This document shows positions 10,291-21,444 of a DNA stretch of 64,000 bases, piece by piece. Origin of the DNA: Mauremys mutica (Eukaryota > Chordata > Testudines > Geoemydidae). Positions within the stretch are counted from its first letter, which is position 1; each line of letters starts with the position of its first letter. The stretch spans positions 108,725,222 through 108,789,221 of the forward strand of contig NC_059075.1 of assembly GCF_020497125.1 (NCBI RefSeq). The letters are read 5' to 3'. The notes beneath the pieces are model-generated. The model saw only the letters and a list, made by a program, of their open reading frames with translations. It made no database searches and was not told where the DNA came from. A program made the position numbers and the translations under genes.

Positions 10291-12224
10291 ATAATGGGAA
10301 ATCAGTGCAAGTGTTGCAGCAAGCAACAATAAAAGTATTGGCAGAAGCTGCTTCTGCCTATGCCTGGGCAATGTGGGTGAGATTCCATATCCATTTTAGT
10401 GGCATTTTGCAAATCCATTAGTATGTGCTGAGGACCAAGGCACCGTGCTGCATTTCCGTGGCTGTCTTGGAGAACGCAGAGCAGAGACAGGACAGGCTGG
10501 AGGACAGCAGGTGCTTTCAGCATTGAAAATGACAAACCTGGGCTATTGAGGTTCACCCAGAGGTGCAAACGGGTGGGGAGATTTAAAGCCATTCTCAGAC
10601 ATGCATATGGTTAAACTGATTGCCTTTTGGGGTGGGGGGGTGAGAGAGAAGCTTCCCCACCCCCAACTTGTACATGGGCAGAGACCCTGGTGAGTGAAGG
10701 GAGGAAGGATTTGCTTTGCTCTGCAACAGTGAGCAGGGAGAATCCTATATTATGACTTGGGCATGGGGATCCTAAGGTTTCAGGGTCTTTTCCCCTTCCC
10801 CCAACTTATTTAACAGGTCAGAATGTTCTCAGGTGGCCTTTATTTACAGGGGAAACAAATCACTCCTCTGATCCCCAACTTTCTCAGGCAAAGCTACCAA
10901 ACTGACAACTGGCCCTTAAGCTAGGGCGAGGTACCCTTGAAAGATGAAGTTAGCGTGGACACTCTAGCGAGCTAATTACTGCCATTGGGTTAGAGTGGTG
11001 CCCCTGTGTTGAATACAAAGGTTTTGGACCGGCATTCTGCAGATCAGCTGTGTGGCACATTCTGTGAAGCTCTTATGTAGCCTTGTGATTCCATTCCAAG
11101 GCCTGCTGCTGGGCTGGAAAAGAGGGAGCCCCATGTATCTGTAGACTGAAGTACACTGAAAACCTCCAGGTAAACAGGGGGTCAGTTAACTGGGAGAGCT
11201 GGCTCTTCTAGGACCTGAGTCAAAGTCCATTGTAGTCAAGGAAGGTCTTTCCCCTGACTTCAATGAGCTTTGATGTGGGCCCGTAAAGGTTGCCAGCCAG
11301 CCCTAAAGGGAACTGCACTTCAGTGGGGCCATTCCTGGCTGATCTGCCATGTGAGCTAGCATTCACTGAGCTACAGTAATAGGGAACCCCGAGCACTCCT
11401 TACGCTGACACCTCCCCATGCTGGAATAGCCTGCTCTTCTAGGACTCTACATTACATCCATTCAAGTCAATGGCAACACTCCCTATTGACTGAAATGGTG
11501 CAAGGCCGGAGACTTCAGAGCACAGTGAAGCCTAAAGAACAACTTCAGGGGAACCGCTGGAACTTTCTTTAACTTTGTTTACCCAGGTTTCAGCCCTACT
11601 ATAGCTGCAGTGGCATAAACTAGTGTAGCTAAAGTACAGTGCAATAAGCCCCAAATAGTGCTGGTTTCAAGCTGAAGTAGACAACAGCTCTGCCTGGCAA
11701 TTCTAAACCCTTGCACTGATGCAGCTACACCGCTGGCTGCAACTAGAGCCACTCCTCCGTAGTTCAGGGGAACCACGGTTCAGGTTGAGAAGTAATTCCT
11801 TTAAATGGATGAGGAATTCCTGGCAAACCAGCTTTCTCTCCCTAGCTTTCCAAATGATCAGGTTGAGGTTTTTATTAAATGTACAGATAATAGGTGACCC
11901 AGATTTCAAGTTGTACATTTGAACTGAGATTAAGTTGACAAAATGTATGGAATCATTGGAAGAAAAGGATCACACATATAAGTGCGTAATCTGTATTCCA
12001 GACATACAGTTCACATGTAGTCAATATTCAAAAATTCAGGCAAGAGGAAAAATGGGGGAAAAAATGGAAAAGTAAGGTGAGGTGCTGTTTGTTTTTTGGG
12101 GAGGGGAGTTGTGTGTTTGTGTCTGTCTGAAACAAAACCCTGCCCCTGCTCTCAAACAACAAACAATCCAACTAGTAAACTGTTTTGAACAATCTCCATC
12201 TGAGTATGTTGGGGGAAATGGAGT
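10291..12224. other. Non-coding DNA with probable old DNA-element debris
   Basis: Phrases such as 'gcgtggacactctagcgagc' (about 10953) and 'cactgatgcagctacaccgc' (about 11715) look like worn DNA-transposon pieces, but no paired ends can be set. No gene seen. Confidence 0.35.
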
Positions 12225-12480
12225 GAGGCTAGCATTGTGATTAAGATAATAGACAAGGATTTGAGAGTTCTGGGATCAACTCATGACACTACTCCCTCAT
12301 TCTTGTGGGACCTTGGCAATGTCACTTATTCTCTCTCTGCTTTCATTCCCCATACTAAAACTTGTCTATTTAGATAGCAAGAGGCAAAAGGGGTCTAAAG
12401 TGTGTATGCACAGTGTTGAGTGTAACAGGGCCCTGCTGTAGTTAGGACCTTAGGTACTAATATAATACAAATAGTAACTA
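12225..12480 (+). repeat. MIR/CORE-like SINE, diverged
   Basis: A decayed but co-linear SINE: 'gattaagataatagacaagg', 'gagagttctgggatcaactc', 'gggaccttggcaatgtcact', then a tail with 'acagggccctgctgtagtta'. Confidence 0.65.
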
Positions 12481-12682
12481 TTACAGAGTCACTCTCCTGT
12501 AACATGCCCAAGTCAGAGCCGTGGGTCCAGGGCCAGCCTTAGGGATGGGCCACCTAAGCAACTGCCCAGGGTGCCATGGTCAAGGGGACACCGTGCGGCA
12601 GTGCAGAGGTGCGCGCTGCTGGTGTAGAGTCCATAACTGCTCCTAGGTGGCGGGGTAGTGCCGCGTAGAGAGGCACCCAGAT

Positions 12683-13015
12683 ATAAGCGCCGACTTTGTG
12701 GGTGCTCCAGAGCTGTATCACCCACGGGGAAAAATTGGTGGATGCTCTGAACCCACCGGCAGCTCCCCGCCCAGCTCACCTCCACTCTGCCTCCTCCCCT
12801 GAACATGCCGCGTGCCCGCTTTTTCCCCCTAGCTCCCAGCGCTTGTGCTGCAAAACAGCTGTTTCGCGTGGCTGGGAGAGAGTGGGGAGAACATGGTACA
12901 CTCGGGGAAGAGGCGGGGCTGGGGAGGGGATTTGGGAAAGGGGTTGGAATGGGGGCAGGGCCAGGGGGGGGGGCGGCGCCAGCACCCACCGGTGCTGGAG
13001 AAAGTTGGCGCCTAT
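12683..13015. mobile_element. 333-bp DNA transposon nested in the outer element
   Basis: Starts ATAAGCGCCGACTTTGTGGG and ends with AAAGTTGGCGCCTAT, imperfect inverted ends. An exact 10-bp direct repeat GCACCCAGAT flanks it at 12673-12682 and 13016-13025. Ten bases is longer than the usual 8 of hAT elements, or the true end lies 1-2 bp inward, so the superfamily is left open. Confidence 0.85.
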
Positions 13016-13238
13016 GCACCCAGATTTCGCTCTGCTTCCTCCCGGAGGAGGAACATGTGGCGGGGAGGGGCAAGCAGTGACACACAGATACTGCTCACCC
13101 TCCTAATGCTCCTCTGTGCCCCCTTAGGAGCTGTAAGGGGTGGGGGGGAGCAAGGATCAACAACAAGGGCTCCGAGCATCCAAGTAATTTCCCCCACATG
13201 GGCTGCTGCTCTCCTGTCCTCCCCTTATACAGCCCAGG

Positions 13239-14254
13239 TAGGGTTGCCAACTGTCTAATCACACAAACCCAATCACCCTTGCCCCACCTCTTCTCCAAGA
13301 CCCTGCCCCCTCCCTCCATCACTCACTCTCCCCCACCCTTAGTCACTTTTACTGGGCTGGGGCAGGGGGTCAAGGTGCAGGAGGGGGTGAGGGCTCTGGG
13401 CTGAGCCTGGGCAGGGGGTTGGGGTGCAGGAGTGGCTGCAGGGTGCAAGCTCTGGGAGGGAGTTTGGGTACAGGAGGGGGCTCAGGGCTGGGGCAGGGGG
13501 TTGGGGTGTGGGAGGGGGTGAAGGCTTTGGCTGGGAGGCACTTACCTCAGGTGGCTCCCGGTCAGGGCCGGCTCCAGGCACCAGCGCACCAAGCCTGTGC
13601 CTGGGGCGGCAAGCTGCGGGGGGCGCCCTGCGGTTGCGATGAGGGTGGCTGTCAGGCAGTTTCTGCGGCATTTCTGCGGGAGGTCCATGTGTCCCGCGGT
13701 AATTCTGCGGCGGGTAGGCGAAGGTGTGGGACCAGCGACCTCCCGCAGGCAAGCCACCGAAAGCTGCCTGACTGCCGTGCTTGGGGTGGCAAAATACATA
13801 GAGCCGCCCCTGCTCCTGGTTGGCGGTGCAGCGGGGCTAAGGCAGGCTCCCTGCCTGCCCTGGCCCTGCGCCGCTCCCGAAAGCAGCTGGCATGTCCCTG
13901 TGGTCCCTGGGGGAGGGGCGGAGGACTCCACGTGCTGCCCCTGCCTGCAGGCACCGCCCCCACAGCTCCCATTAGCCACAGTTCCCAGCCAGTGGGAGCG
14001 GTGGAGTTGGTGCTGGGGGTGGGGGCAGCACGTGGAGTCCCCAGGCTCTTCCCCCCCCCCCCAGGGGCCACAGGGCTGTGCTGGCCACTTCCGGGAGTGG
14101 TGTAGGGCCAGGGCAGACAGGGAGCCTGCCTTAGCCCCGCTGCACCGCCGGACTTTTAGTGCCTAAAATCTCCCGGGTTGGCTTCAGTAGCTTCTGGGAT
14201 ATTGAGCCCGATTCTGGGAGACTCCTGGCAAAACTGGGAGGGTTGGCATCCCTA
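13239..14254. mobile_element. hAT-like element nested in the outer element and itself interrupted
   Basis: The ends are TAGGGTTGCCAAC (13239-13251) and GTTGGCATCCCTA (14242-14254), 12 of 13 matching as inverted repeats. The target duplication is AGCCCAGG (13231-13238) / ATCCCAGG (14255-14262), 7 of 8. The left half carries degenerate tandem units around 'ggggcagggggttggggtg' (13350-13530). Without the inserted 250-bp element and its duplication it would be about 758 bp. Confidence 0.88.
13563..13812. mobile_element. 250-bp hAT-like element (family A, copy 2), innermost of the nest
   Basis: Same family as 1968-2229: starts CAGGGCCGGCTCCAGGCACC, ends AGAGCCGCCCCTG, and shares internal words such as 'ctggggcggcaagc' and 'cttggggtggcaaaata'. 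The flanks CTCCCGGT (13555-13562) and CTCCTGGT (13813-13820) are an 8-bp duplication with one change. It is younger than the element it interrupts. Confidence 0.9.
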
Positions 14255-14484
14255 ATCCCAGGTAGGAAAAGTCATCTGGATGCAGGGAGCCCTGACACTG
14301 CTCCTCGCTCCCCTCCCTCACAACCGCCTAGGGGGGTGCGGAGGAGCAGTGTTGGAGGTGGGGAGCAAGCAGCAATGCTCGCTGAGGAGCCCACGGGGAA
14401 ATGGGGGGATGCCATACCCAGAGGGGCCAGAAGCACCAAAATACAAATTCGCTCAGGACACCATTTTCCCTAAGGCTGACCCTG

Positions 14485-16933
14485 CATGGGTCCGAATCTC
14501 CTGAACATGGGAGATTCAGCTCTAGGCTGTCAAAGCCTCAACTCGATTGACCAGGTTTTGCAAACCCATGTCACTGTCTGTCTGTTACCTCAGATGTCCT
14601 GAGAACAGGTTAACGTCTGTGAATCGTTTGTATGGGATTCTCTCAAGGGTGTTTTTTGGGTTTTTTTGCTGTGGTGAAGGGGATGGGATCGTGGACCTCA
14701 TTCTCCACTGCCTTGTGTGACAGCTGTATTGCCACTAATGAGCTTCCCCACCATTGCTCTGGCACTGGTAGAGCAGTGGCCAGGCATGCTAGTGCAGAGC
14801 ACTGGCATGAAGATTTGGTAAAAGTACCTGTGTTTGGTCTATTCTACTCCACCCCCTGCTAGCACCAACTAAGCCCCAGCACTAGGCTTATCTCATCTCC
14901 CAAGGGTTTGTCCTCTCTAGTGATTTAGCATGAGTGTCCCTGTTACTCTGACCCCACTCCAGACATGCCCTCCAGTCATTTATGTGCAGGGGTGGCATCA
15001 CCTAAGCAAGCTAACACATCTGGAGGCAGAGGGAAGACAATGAGTTACTTCCTCTCACTATGTCCAGTGCAGATGCAGCCAGCCAGTACCACAACAGAGG
15101 TCCACTAGGCCTGCAATGCCTTCCCACAATCCCCTAGGACCCTTTGCCCCATTGGACTTTTATTACCATCTCCCTATTCCTTGTTTTCTGACCAGAAGTC
15201 ACCTACCACGGCAAATAGGATGCTCAGCATCCTCATTCCCAGCTCCCGCAACTCTGGTTCAGAACACAGTGCCTGCCATGATGTCCTCATCTCAGCCAGC
15301 TGTATGGAGAATTCTGAGCTGGATAGCATCTTGCTAGAACTAATTGGAAATCATGTTTAATTTTTTTCTATAACATTTTTAAAATCATCTTCATCTGATT
15401 TCAAAAGTTAATGACTTTTCATCTATCTGAATTTTTCACACTTTTTAATCTTAAATCTTTTATTTCAAACATTTTCAGATTGTTCTTCCTTCCTTACTCT
15501 CCCCCACCTTTTTTTTTTTTTTTAAATTTACCACTGGAAAAAGGTGTGGAAAAAGGAAAAAAGGTTGCGGGGGGGAAAAGGGGGATGAAACCTGAACCAT
15601 TTTATGACAAACTCATTTGGTTTAAATTTTCTGAGAACAACTTAAAAAACCTTCATGAATTTTCATTGACGAGAGAAAGCCATTGTTGGTATGAAACGTT
15701 CAACCTGCAGTGTGCTGCATGCACTTTGACCAGGTATAAAGGGCTGCCTTCACAATTGCAAGACAGTACAGAATTAAACCCCATCACTTTGCTGCTGGAA
15801 TGTGCCACGAGACTTACACTAGGCCGAAGGGGAGAGAGAATATATACAAATTCCGTTTGAAATGAGGGCATTGGCTATACTGGGGATTTTAGCTACCAGT
15901 ATAACTACGCCAGCACAAACCTTTAGTGCAGACAGTCAGGTCTATTGTAAGCTATGATTTGCACCTTAATAGCAGCTCTGCCTATTGGTGCTAGGAGTTC
16001 ATACCAGAAGTGTGACTACAATGGTTGTAATCCAGGCCAATCCCTGGTGTAACCAAAGCTGTAACTAGCACAGTTATGCATCTTAGGTGCATATAAAATG
16101 AACTTTCCTCAAAAACTTTGCCCCTGCTACTCCCAGTTATGGTTTTTCTGCCCAAGTGCCCTGGATGTATCTCCTGTGATCAACTTCCTGTGGCTGTAAA
16201 GGGGAATTTAGGGGGACCTCAGTCCTTCCCAGCTGCTGGTGGAGGTTGTTTGCATCATGGAAGCACCTAAAGGCCAGGCCTGCTAGGTACTGTACAAATG
16301 TATAAACAAAAGACGATCCCCTGCAATCTAAGTAACTGTAATAGCTTGAAATCCTGATTTGGCCAGCTGATCTGTACATGTTTGGAGAGGAAAAAGTTAA
16401 AAAAATAAAATAAAATCCTTCTCTGTCCTCGTAAGGAGGCAGGGAAGGGGAGGGAGTCTTTCCTTGATTTCATAAGTATTAGCAAAACCTCAGCTTTTAA
16501 AATGTAATCCCTCTTTAAGCTGGAGGCTGTCAGGCCACATCCAACGGCACAAAGGAAATGACTGCTATTTTTGCAGATCTCTTGGCTGGCGGGTGGTTCT
16601 GTGCCCGCTAGGGTGGCATGGGGGTGGGGCCTTCCATCACAGCATGACACCCCCTCTGCAACATCACATGTTGATGTTAGTTCTCCAAGAGGCCCAAATG
16701 TGTGCTGACTCCAAGGGCTGGCTTTTGGGTTTGGTGGGCCCTCACAGAGGGCCTTGGGAATGGATATCTTGAATCTCATCTCTCTCCCAACCTTGCCTTC
16801 ATTTTCTCTTTCCCCCTCCCTTCTAAATCAATGCAGTCAAATGACAACAGGCAGGCCCCAGAGTCTGTTACCCTCAGATGCTGGTTTCATGATTCCTGTG
16901 TGGTGTGTTCACTATTTACATACAGAAAGTAAG
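14485..16933. other. Non-coding DNA with AT-rich repeat and transposon debris
   Basis: 15350-15660 resembles the AT-rich family at 2238-2640. About 15870-16090 reads like a worn DNA element ('ggctatactggggatttt', 'gtataactacgccagcac'). The 149-codon frame at 15411-15860 lies largely in AT-rich repeat and has no domain. No gene recognised. Confidence 0.4.
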
Positions 16934-17019
16934 TCATAGAATCATAGAATCTCAGGGTTGGAAGGGACCTCAGGAGGTCATCTAGTCCAACCCCCTGCTC
17001 AAAGCAGGACCAAACCCAA

Positions 17020-17991
17020 CTAAATCATCCCAGCCAGGACTTTGTCAAGCCTGACCTTAAAAACCTCTAAGGAAGGAGATTCCACCACCTCCCTAGGTAA
17101 CCCATTCCAGTTCTTCACCACCCTACTAGTGAAAAAGTTTTTCCTAATGTCCAACCTAAACCTCCCCCTCTGCAACTTGAGACCATTACTCCTTGTTCTG
17201 TCATCTTCTACCACTGAGAACAGTCTAGATCCATCCTCTTTGGAACCCCCTTTCAGGTAGTTGAAAGCAGCTATCAAATCCCCCCTCATTCTTCTCTTTT
17301 GCAGGCTAAACAATCCCAGTTCCCTCAGCCTCTCCTCATAAGTCATGTGCTCCAGCCCCCTAATCATTTTTGTTGCCCTCCGCTGGACTCTCTCCAATTT
17401 ATCCACATCCTTCTTGTAGTGTGGGGCCCAAAACTGGACACAGTACTCCAAATGAGGCCTCACCAGTGCTGAATAGAGGGGAATGATCACATCCCTCGAT
17501 CTGCTGGAAATGCCCCTACTTATACAACTCAAAATGCCATTAGCCTTCTTGGCAACAAGGGCACACTGTTGACTCATATTCAGCTTTTTGTTCACCGTAA
17601 CCCTTAGGTCCTTTTCTGCAGAACTGCTGCCCAGCCATTCGGTCCCTAGTCTGTAGCAGTGCATGGGATTCTTCCGTCCTAAGTGCAAGACTCTGCACTT
17701 GTCCTTGTTGAACCTCATCATATTTCTTTTGGCCCAATCCTCTAATTTGTCTAGGTCCCTCTGTATCCTATCCCTACCCTTCAGCGTATCAACCACTCCT
17801 CCCAGTTTAGTGTCATCTGCAAACTTGCTAAGGGTGCAGTCCACACCATCCTCCAGATCGTTAATGAAGATATTGAACAAAACCGGCCCCAGCACCGACC
17901 CTTGGGGCACTCCACTTGATACCAGCTGCCAACTAGACATGGAACCATTGATCACCGTTGAGCCCAACCATCTAGCCAGTTTTCTATCCAT
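17020..17991 (-). pseudogene. CR1 ORF2 reverse transcriptase, C-terminal part
   Basis: Over 320 codons remain open. Visible are [20 protein letters not shown], the catalytic FADD box (the CR1 form of YADD), [11 protein letters not shown], then '[20 protein letters not shown]' and '[19 protein letters not shown]', which mark the CR1 C-terminal region, ending in '[12 protein letters not shown]'. The frame is open to its natural stop near the 3' UTR. It is separated from the upstream palm part (17952-18356) by a frameshift around the local tandem duplication at 17968-18023, so it cannot make an intact enzyme. Confidence 0.93.
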
Positions 17992-18356
17992 CTAGCCAGT
18001 TTTCTATCCATCCAGTTTTCTGTCCATTCATCCAGCCCATACTTCTTTAACTTGCTGGCAAGAATACTGTGGGAGACTGTATCAAAAGCTTTGCTAAAGT
18101 CCAGAAATAGCACATCCACTGCTTTCCCCTCATCCACAGAGCCAGTTATCTCATCATAGAAGGCAATTAGGTTAGTCAGGCATGACTTGCCCTTGGTGAA
18201 TCCATGCTGACTGTTCCTGATCACTTTCCCCTCCTTTAAGTGGTTCAGAATTGATTCCTTGAGGACCTGTTCCATGATTTTTCCAGGGACTGAGGTGAGA
18301 CTGACTGGCCTGTAGTTCCCTGGATCTTCCTTCTTCCCTTTTTTAAAGATGGGCAC
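17952..18356 (-). pseudogene. CR1 ORF2 reverse transcriptase, N-terminal palm/finger part
   Basis: Encodes [20 protein letters not shown], '[16 protein letters not shown]' and '[20 protein letters not shown]', which are RT motifs 1-3 with the first catalytic aspartate in FLDFSKAFD. It overlaps the next fragment in another frame. An upstream piece at 18548-18787 holds the sequence preceding the RT core ('LNAFFASVFTDK'). Broken by frameshifts. Confidence 0.92.
17968..18023. repeat. 20-bp tandem duplication inside the CR1 copy
   Basis: The unit CCATCTAGCCAGTTTTCTAT occurs at 17968-17987 and 17988-18007, followed by a 16-bp shortened unit at 18008-18023. It coincides with the reading-frame break in the RT. 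Confidence 0.9.
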
Positions 18357-18547
18357 TACATTAGCTTTTTCTAGTCATCCAGGACCTCCCCCGATCGCCA
18401 TGATTTTTCAAAGATAATGGCCAATGGCTCTGCAATCTCATCAGCCAACTCCTTTAGCACCCTCGGATGCAGTGCATCCGGCCCCATGGACTTGTGCTCG
18501 TCCAGCTTTTCTAAATAGTCCCGAACTACTTCTTTCTCCACAGAGAG

Positions 18548-18787
18548 CTAGTCACCTCCTCCCCATACCGTGCTGCAGAGTGCAGCTGTCTGGGAGCTGA
18601 CCTTGTCTGTGAAGACAGAGGCAAAAAAAGCATTGAGTACACTAGCTTTCTCCACATCTTCTGTCACTAGGTTCCCTCCCTCATTCAGCAAGGGGCCCAC
18701 ACTTTCCTTGACTTTCTTCCTGTTGCTAACATGCCTGAAGAAACCCTTCTTGTTACTCCTAACATCTCCGGCTAGCTGCAACTCCAA
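18548..18787 (-). pseudogene. CR1 ORF2 linker fragment
   Basis: Encodes 'NKKGFFRHVSNRKKVKESVG', 'PLLNEGG' and 'KASVLNAFFASVFTDK', the segment between endonuclease and RT in CR1 ORF2. It aligns in content with 'MFFKYIRSRKPAKQPVGPL' and 'LNGFFASVFTAED' of the plus-strand CR1. The endonuclease itself is missing. Confidence 0.88.
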
Positions 18788-18840
18788 GTGTGATTTGGCC
18801 TTAGTAATTTCATGGCATAAAAATAGTAACTTGTCCCTGA

Positions 18841-20092
18841 ATCACACACAGCCCAATCCTGCCTTCGCTTGAATGGGGTTGGCGCTGATGGACTTCCATG
18901 GAAGTTGCACCAGTGTAACTGAAGGCAGAATTTGGGCCAGAATTTGAGCTCCTGCCCTGAGCTCCCTCTTATTCACACAAACAAGGCAGCTGGGGATTGT
19001 ATCTCTGCCCCTGCACCCCTCCTGCCCAGGAGTAGGTGTCATTCTGAGTTGATCAGAAGCATGGCTGGTGGTGGCAGGGGTCATGGACAGCGCATGCTGC
19101 ACTTTAGTAAATCATATGGGACTTTTTCTAAGTGATATAATTTAGAGCAGCCAGGGGGCTGCTCAAAATTAATCTAGGTGGTGGTTCAGATCCAAGATCA
19201 GCAAAGCAGAAAGATAACAAGAGTAGAATTGATCAAAAAATTGAATTTCTGTCCTGTGGGAAAATCTGAGATTTTGAATTTTGGTTTTGTCCCAAATTTG
19301 TCAATCTCAGAAATATTTACAAAACAAAACACCGCAAAACATGTCAACCTCATCAAAACATTTATTTCAACTTTATTTATTTAACTCTTCTTATGTTATA
19401 AAATGGAAAAGTCAAAGCAATCAAGTTGAAACAAAATGTTTCAATTTTATCAAATTGGTCTTTTTGGAGAGACTGTTCTGTTGGAAAATTCTCAAATAGC
19501 TGTAATTGAGAGCCACCTTCCCTTCTCAACACTAATTCCTACAACAAGCACAGCTTGGCCAGGCCTGGGAAGTTGGTCTACAGTCTTCAGTGCTTGTAAT
19601 TAGAGGTTTGTTTGGGCATATCTCCAGATTTGGGGGTTGTTCAGATCCAAACCTGAACTTTGCAGCTTGGACCCATCTCTCTGATGAATTTTCATTCTAT
19701 ATGGTAGTACCTAGGGGTCCCAATTAGGGAACAAAGCCTCATTGTCTGTGCATTATTGTGCACACGTGAGGAAAAAACAGTCCCTGCCCCAAATAACTTT
19801 AAATCAAAGTACATGATGAGAGAAAGCAAGTGGATCAAATAAATAGGGGGAGTAGAAGGTAGATGAGACAGTTTGTTCATTACACCAATCATAATGTGGT
19901 CACAGCACCTCAGCTGCCCAGCCACTGCAGTGTGTGTTTTAGGCAGGCAGTACAGGAGAGATTTAAAGGAGGCAACATAGTGGCTTTGCAGAGAGTCTCT
20001 CCTGTGCATTTGGAGCAGCATGGGAGGAAGGTGAAGGTTGCTTACTGGAAATTTCCCACAGCTGCAGATGGGGGAGTGATCAGAGCTATTTG
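18841..20092. other. Non-coding DNA with AT-rich repeat and a SINE fragment
   Basis: 19190-19510 belongs to the AT-rich group. 19690-19830 ('acagtccctgccccaaataa') resembles the distal half of a reversed CORE-like SINE. No gene recognised. Confidence 0.4.
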
Positions 20093-20220
20093 TAGGGTGA
20101 CCTGACCAGATGTCCTGATTTTATAGGGACAGTCCTGATTTTTGAGTCTTTTTCTTATATAGATTCCTATTACCCTCCACCCCCTGTCCTGATTTTTCAC
20201 ACTTGCTGTCTGGTCACTTA
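20093..20220. mobile_element. hAT-type MITE (family B, copy 2), degraded
   Basis: Nearly the same interior as 4222-4349 ('tgtcctgattttatagggac', 'agtcctgattttt'). The left end has a 5-bp tandem duplication (TAGGGTGACCTGACCAGA) and the right end reads TCTGGTCACTTA. Its target duplication is no longer readable, so it is older or more damaged than copy 1. Confidence 0.88.
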
Positions 20221-21348
20221 CGATCCTGTGTTAGGGTGAGATGGAAATACCACCCTCTGCTCGGCCAGCATGCTGCTTGATGTGGGGGAAAGCGTGGGGG
20301 ACAGAAGTGCTGTAAAGAAGGGGAATTGGGGAAGCAAACACCAAATTGTCCTCTTGTCTTTTTAACACTGCCCAGTGTTCCCAAGGCTGAACCATGGTGG
20401 GTCAGAGAGCAGGGGACCTGAGCTGAAGGGAGTACCCATCCCATAGTGAGCGCTCCACCAGGCATGCTAGTGTTATAGCGGCACCACTGAAAGAATGAAA
20501 CCTTATAGCTCCCTCCTGCGTGTGGCGGATCTGTTTAGTGGGGCAATAAAAATAAATGTCAAGGAGAAAAACAACCCTGCCCTACAGGAAATAAAGACGA
20601 TTGTAAGGGAAACTTAAAAAAAACCCCAAATGATCAGGCCTTTGTTTCAGGGGAACTCCAGGAGGTAGAAGCCTGGAATTCCTGTACAGAAAGAGATGGA
20701 TAATCTCAAGTTCTAAATTACATTCCACCCACAAAGCAGGGACTTGGAGGGCTCCTTGCTCCCCTTTCCTTTGCTATTTTAAGGGCTTATCATTTAGCTA
20801 TATTTTTTCTTTCCTCCCAGAGCACCATAAACTGAGCAGGCAGCTTTGGGTCACTCCCTGCATGCAAAAATGAAGGCTCTGAGGGTGGTGGGATTTTTTT
20901 TTTTAGGGTAAAATCCTATAGGACACTAGGTGCATCGTTCCAAAATGAAATCTGATTTGAAAACGTAAGGCTGCTGGCATGGAAGGTTTAGTCAATAATA
21001 TTCTCCCCTCCCTTTGGCATTGGAAAATGTTTCCCAGTTCCTCTTTGTGAACAGCAGGGTATATCTGGGTGCTGATGACACAAGCCTGCACACCCTTCCC
21101 TTGTAACAATAAATGCTAACTTGATTTAGCATGAGTGGCTTGCTTTACACCGCTGCCTAGAACTCCCAGCACCACTCTCCCATCTCCTTCAGTAGATGGT
21201 AAAACAGTGCATTTCCCTTTTAAGAGCTTACAGTCTGGGAGGGAATAAATAAAAGGGGGGGGGGGAACTAGACCATTACCCCTTTTAAACTGCAGCTCTG
21301 CCTGCCTGTCTCCCTTTAATCTGCACCCAAAGCTCCAGGATCAGAGGC
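20221..21348. other. Non-coding DNA upstream of the putative promoter
   Basis: No gene seen. A SINE-tail-like phrase 'aagagcttacagtctgggag' lies at 21221-21240, followed by a TATA-like 'gaataaataaaag' and a G run (21240-21266). Confidence 0.4.
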
Positions 21349-21401
21349 TGACGTCACCCTGCCCCTGAGCCTCCCTCTCTGATTGGCTGGGGGTGACGTC
21401 A
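21349..21401 (+). promoter_or_regulatory. Candidate promoter: two CREs around an inverted CCAAT box
   Basis: Two perfect cAMP-response-element palindromes TGACGTCA lie at 21349-21356 and 21394-21401. Between them is GATTGGCT (21381-21388), the inverted CCAAT box of the NF-Y type. CREB/ATF and NF-Y sites this close together are typical of vertebrate promoters. The position, about 380 bp before a good splice donor and 20 kb before the DUSP8 coding start on the same strand, makes it a candidate DUSP8 promoter. Function is inferred. A third TGACGTCA is at 22938-22945. Confidence 0.55.
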
Positions 21402-21444
21402 GGTGCTTTTTTTTCAAGGCATGACCTCATCCTCAGTTCATTTT

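Larger units (their letters stand above)
12528..14484. mobile_element. Outer hAT-like element of a four-element nest
   Basis: The ends are CAGGGCCAGCCTTAGG (12528-12543) and CCTAAGGCTGACCCTG (14469-14484), inverted copies with one difference in 16. The flanks are 8-bp near-repeats CGTGGGTC (12520-12527) and CATGGGTC (14485-14492). Of its 1957 bp, 333 bp belong to the insertion at 12683-13015 and 1016 bp to the one at 13239-14254, so the original element was roughly 590 bp. No transposase is present. Frames of up to 228 codons here are by-products of GC-rich repeat sequence. Confidence 0.85.
16934..18840 (-). mobile_element. CR1 LINE, 5'-truncated, minus strand
   Basis: The 3' end is at the left: 'catagaatcatagaat' (two copies of the ATTCTATG terminal repeat, reversed), then 'agggttggaagggacctcag'. 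The body encodes the C-terminal half of ORF2. The 5' end is lost near 18840, leaving about 1.9 kb. The subfamily differs from the plus-strand copy at 51240-55576, which ends in TTCTTATG. Confidence 0.95.

Noticed and set aside
12513..13085. 190-codon minus-strand frame
   Set aside because: Spans the outer hAT-like element and the 333-bp insertion; proline-rich by composition.
13419..14105. 228-codon open frame
   Set aside because: It runs across two nested transposons and their junctions, so it cannot be one conserved gene.
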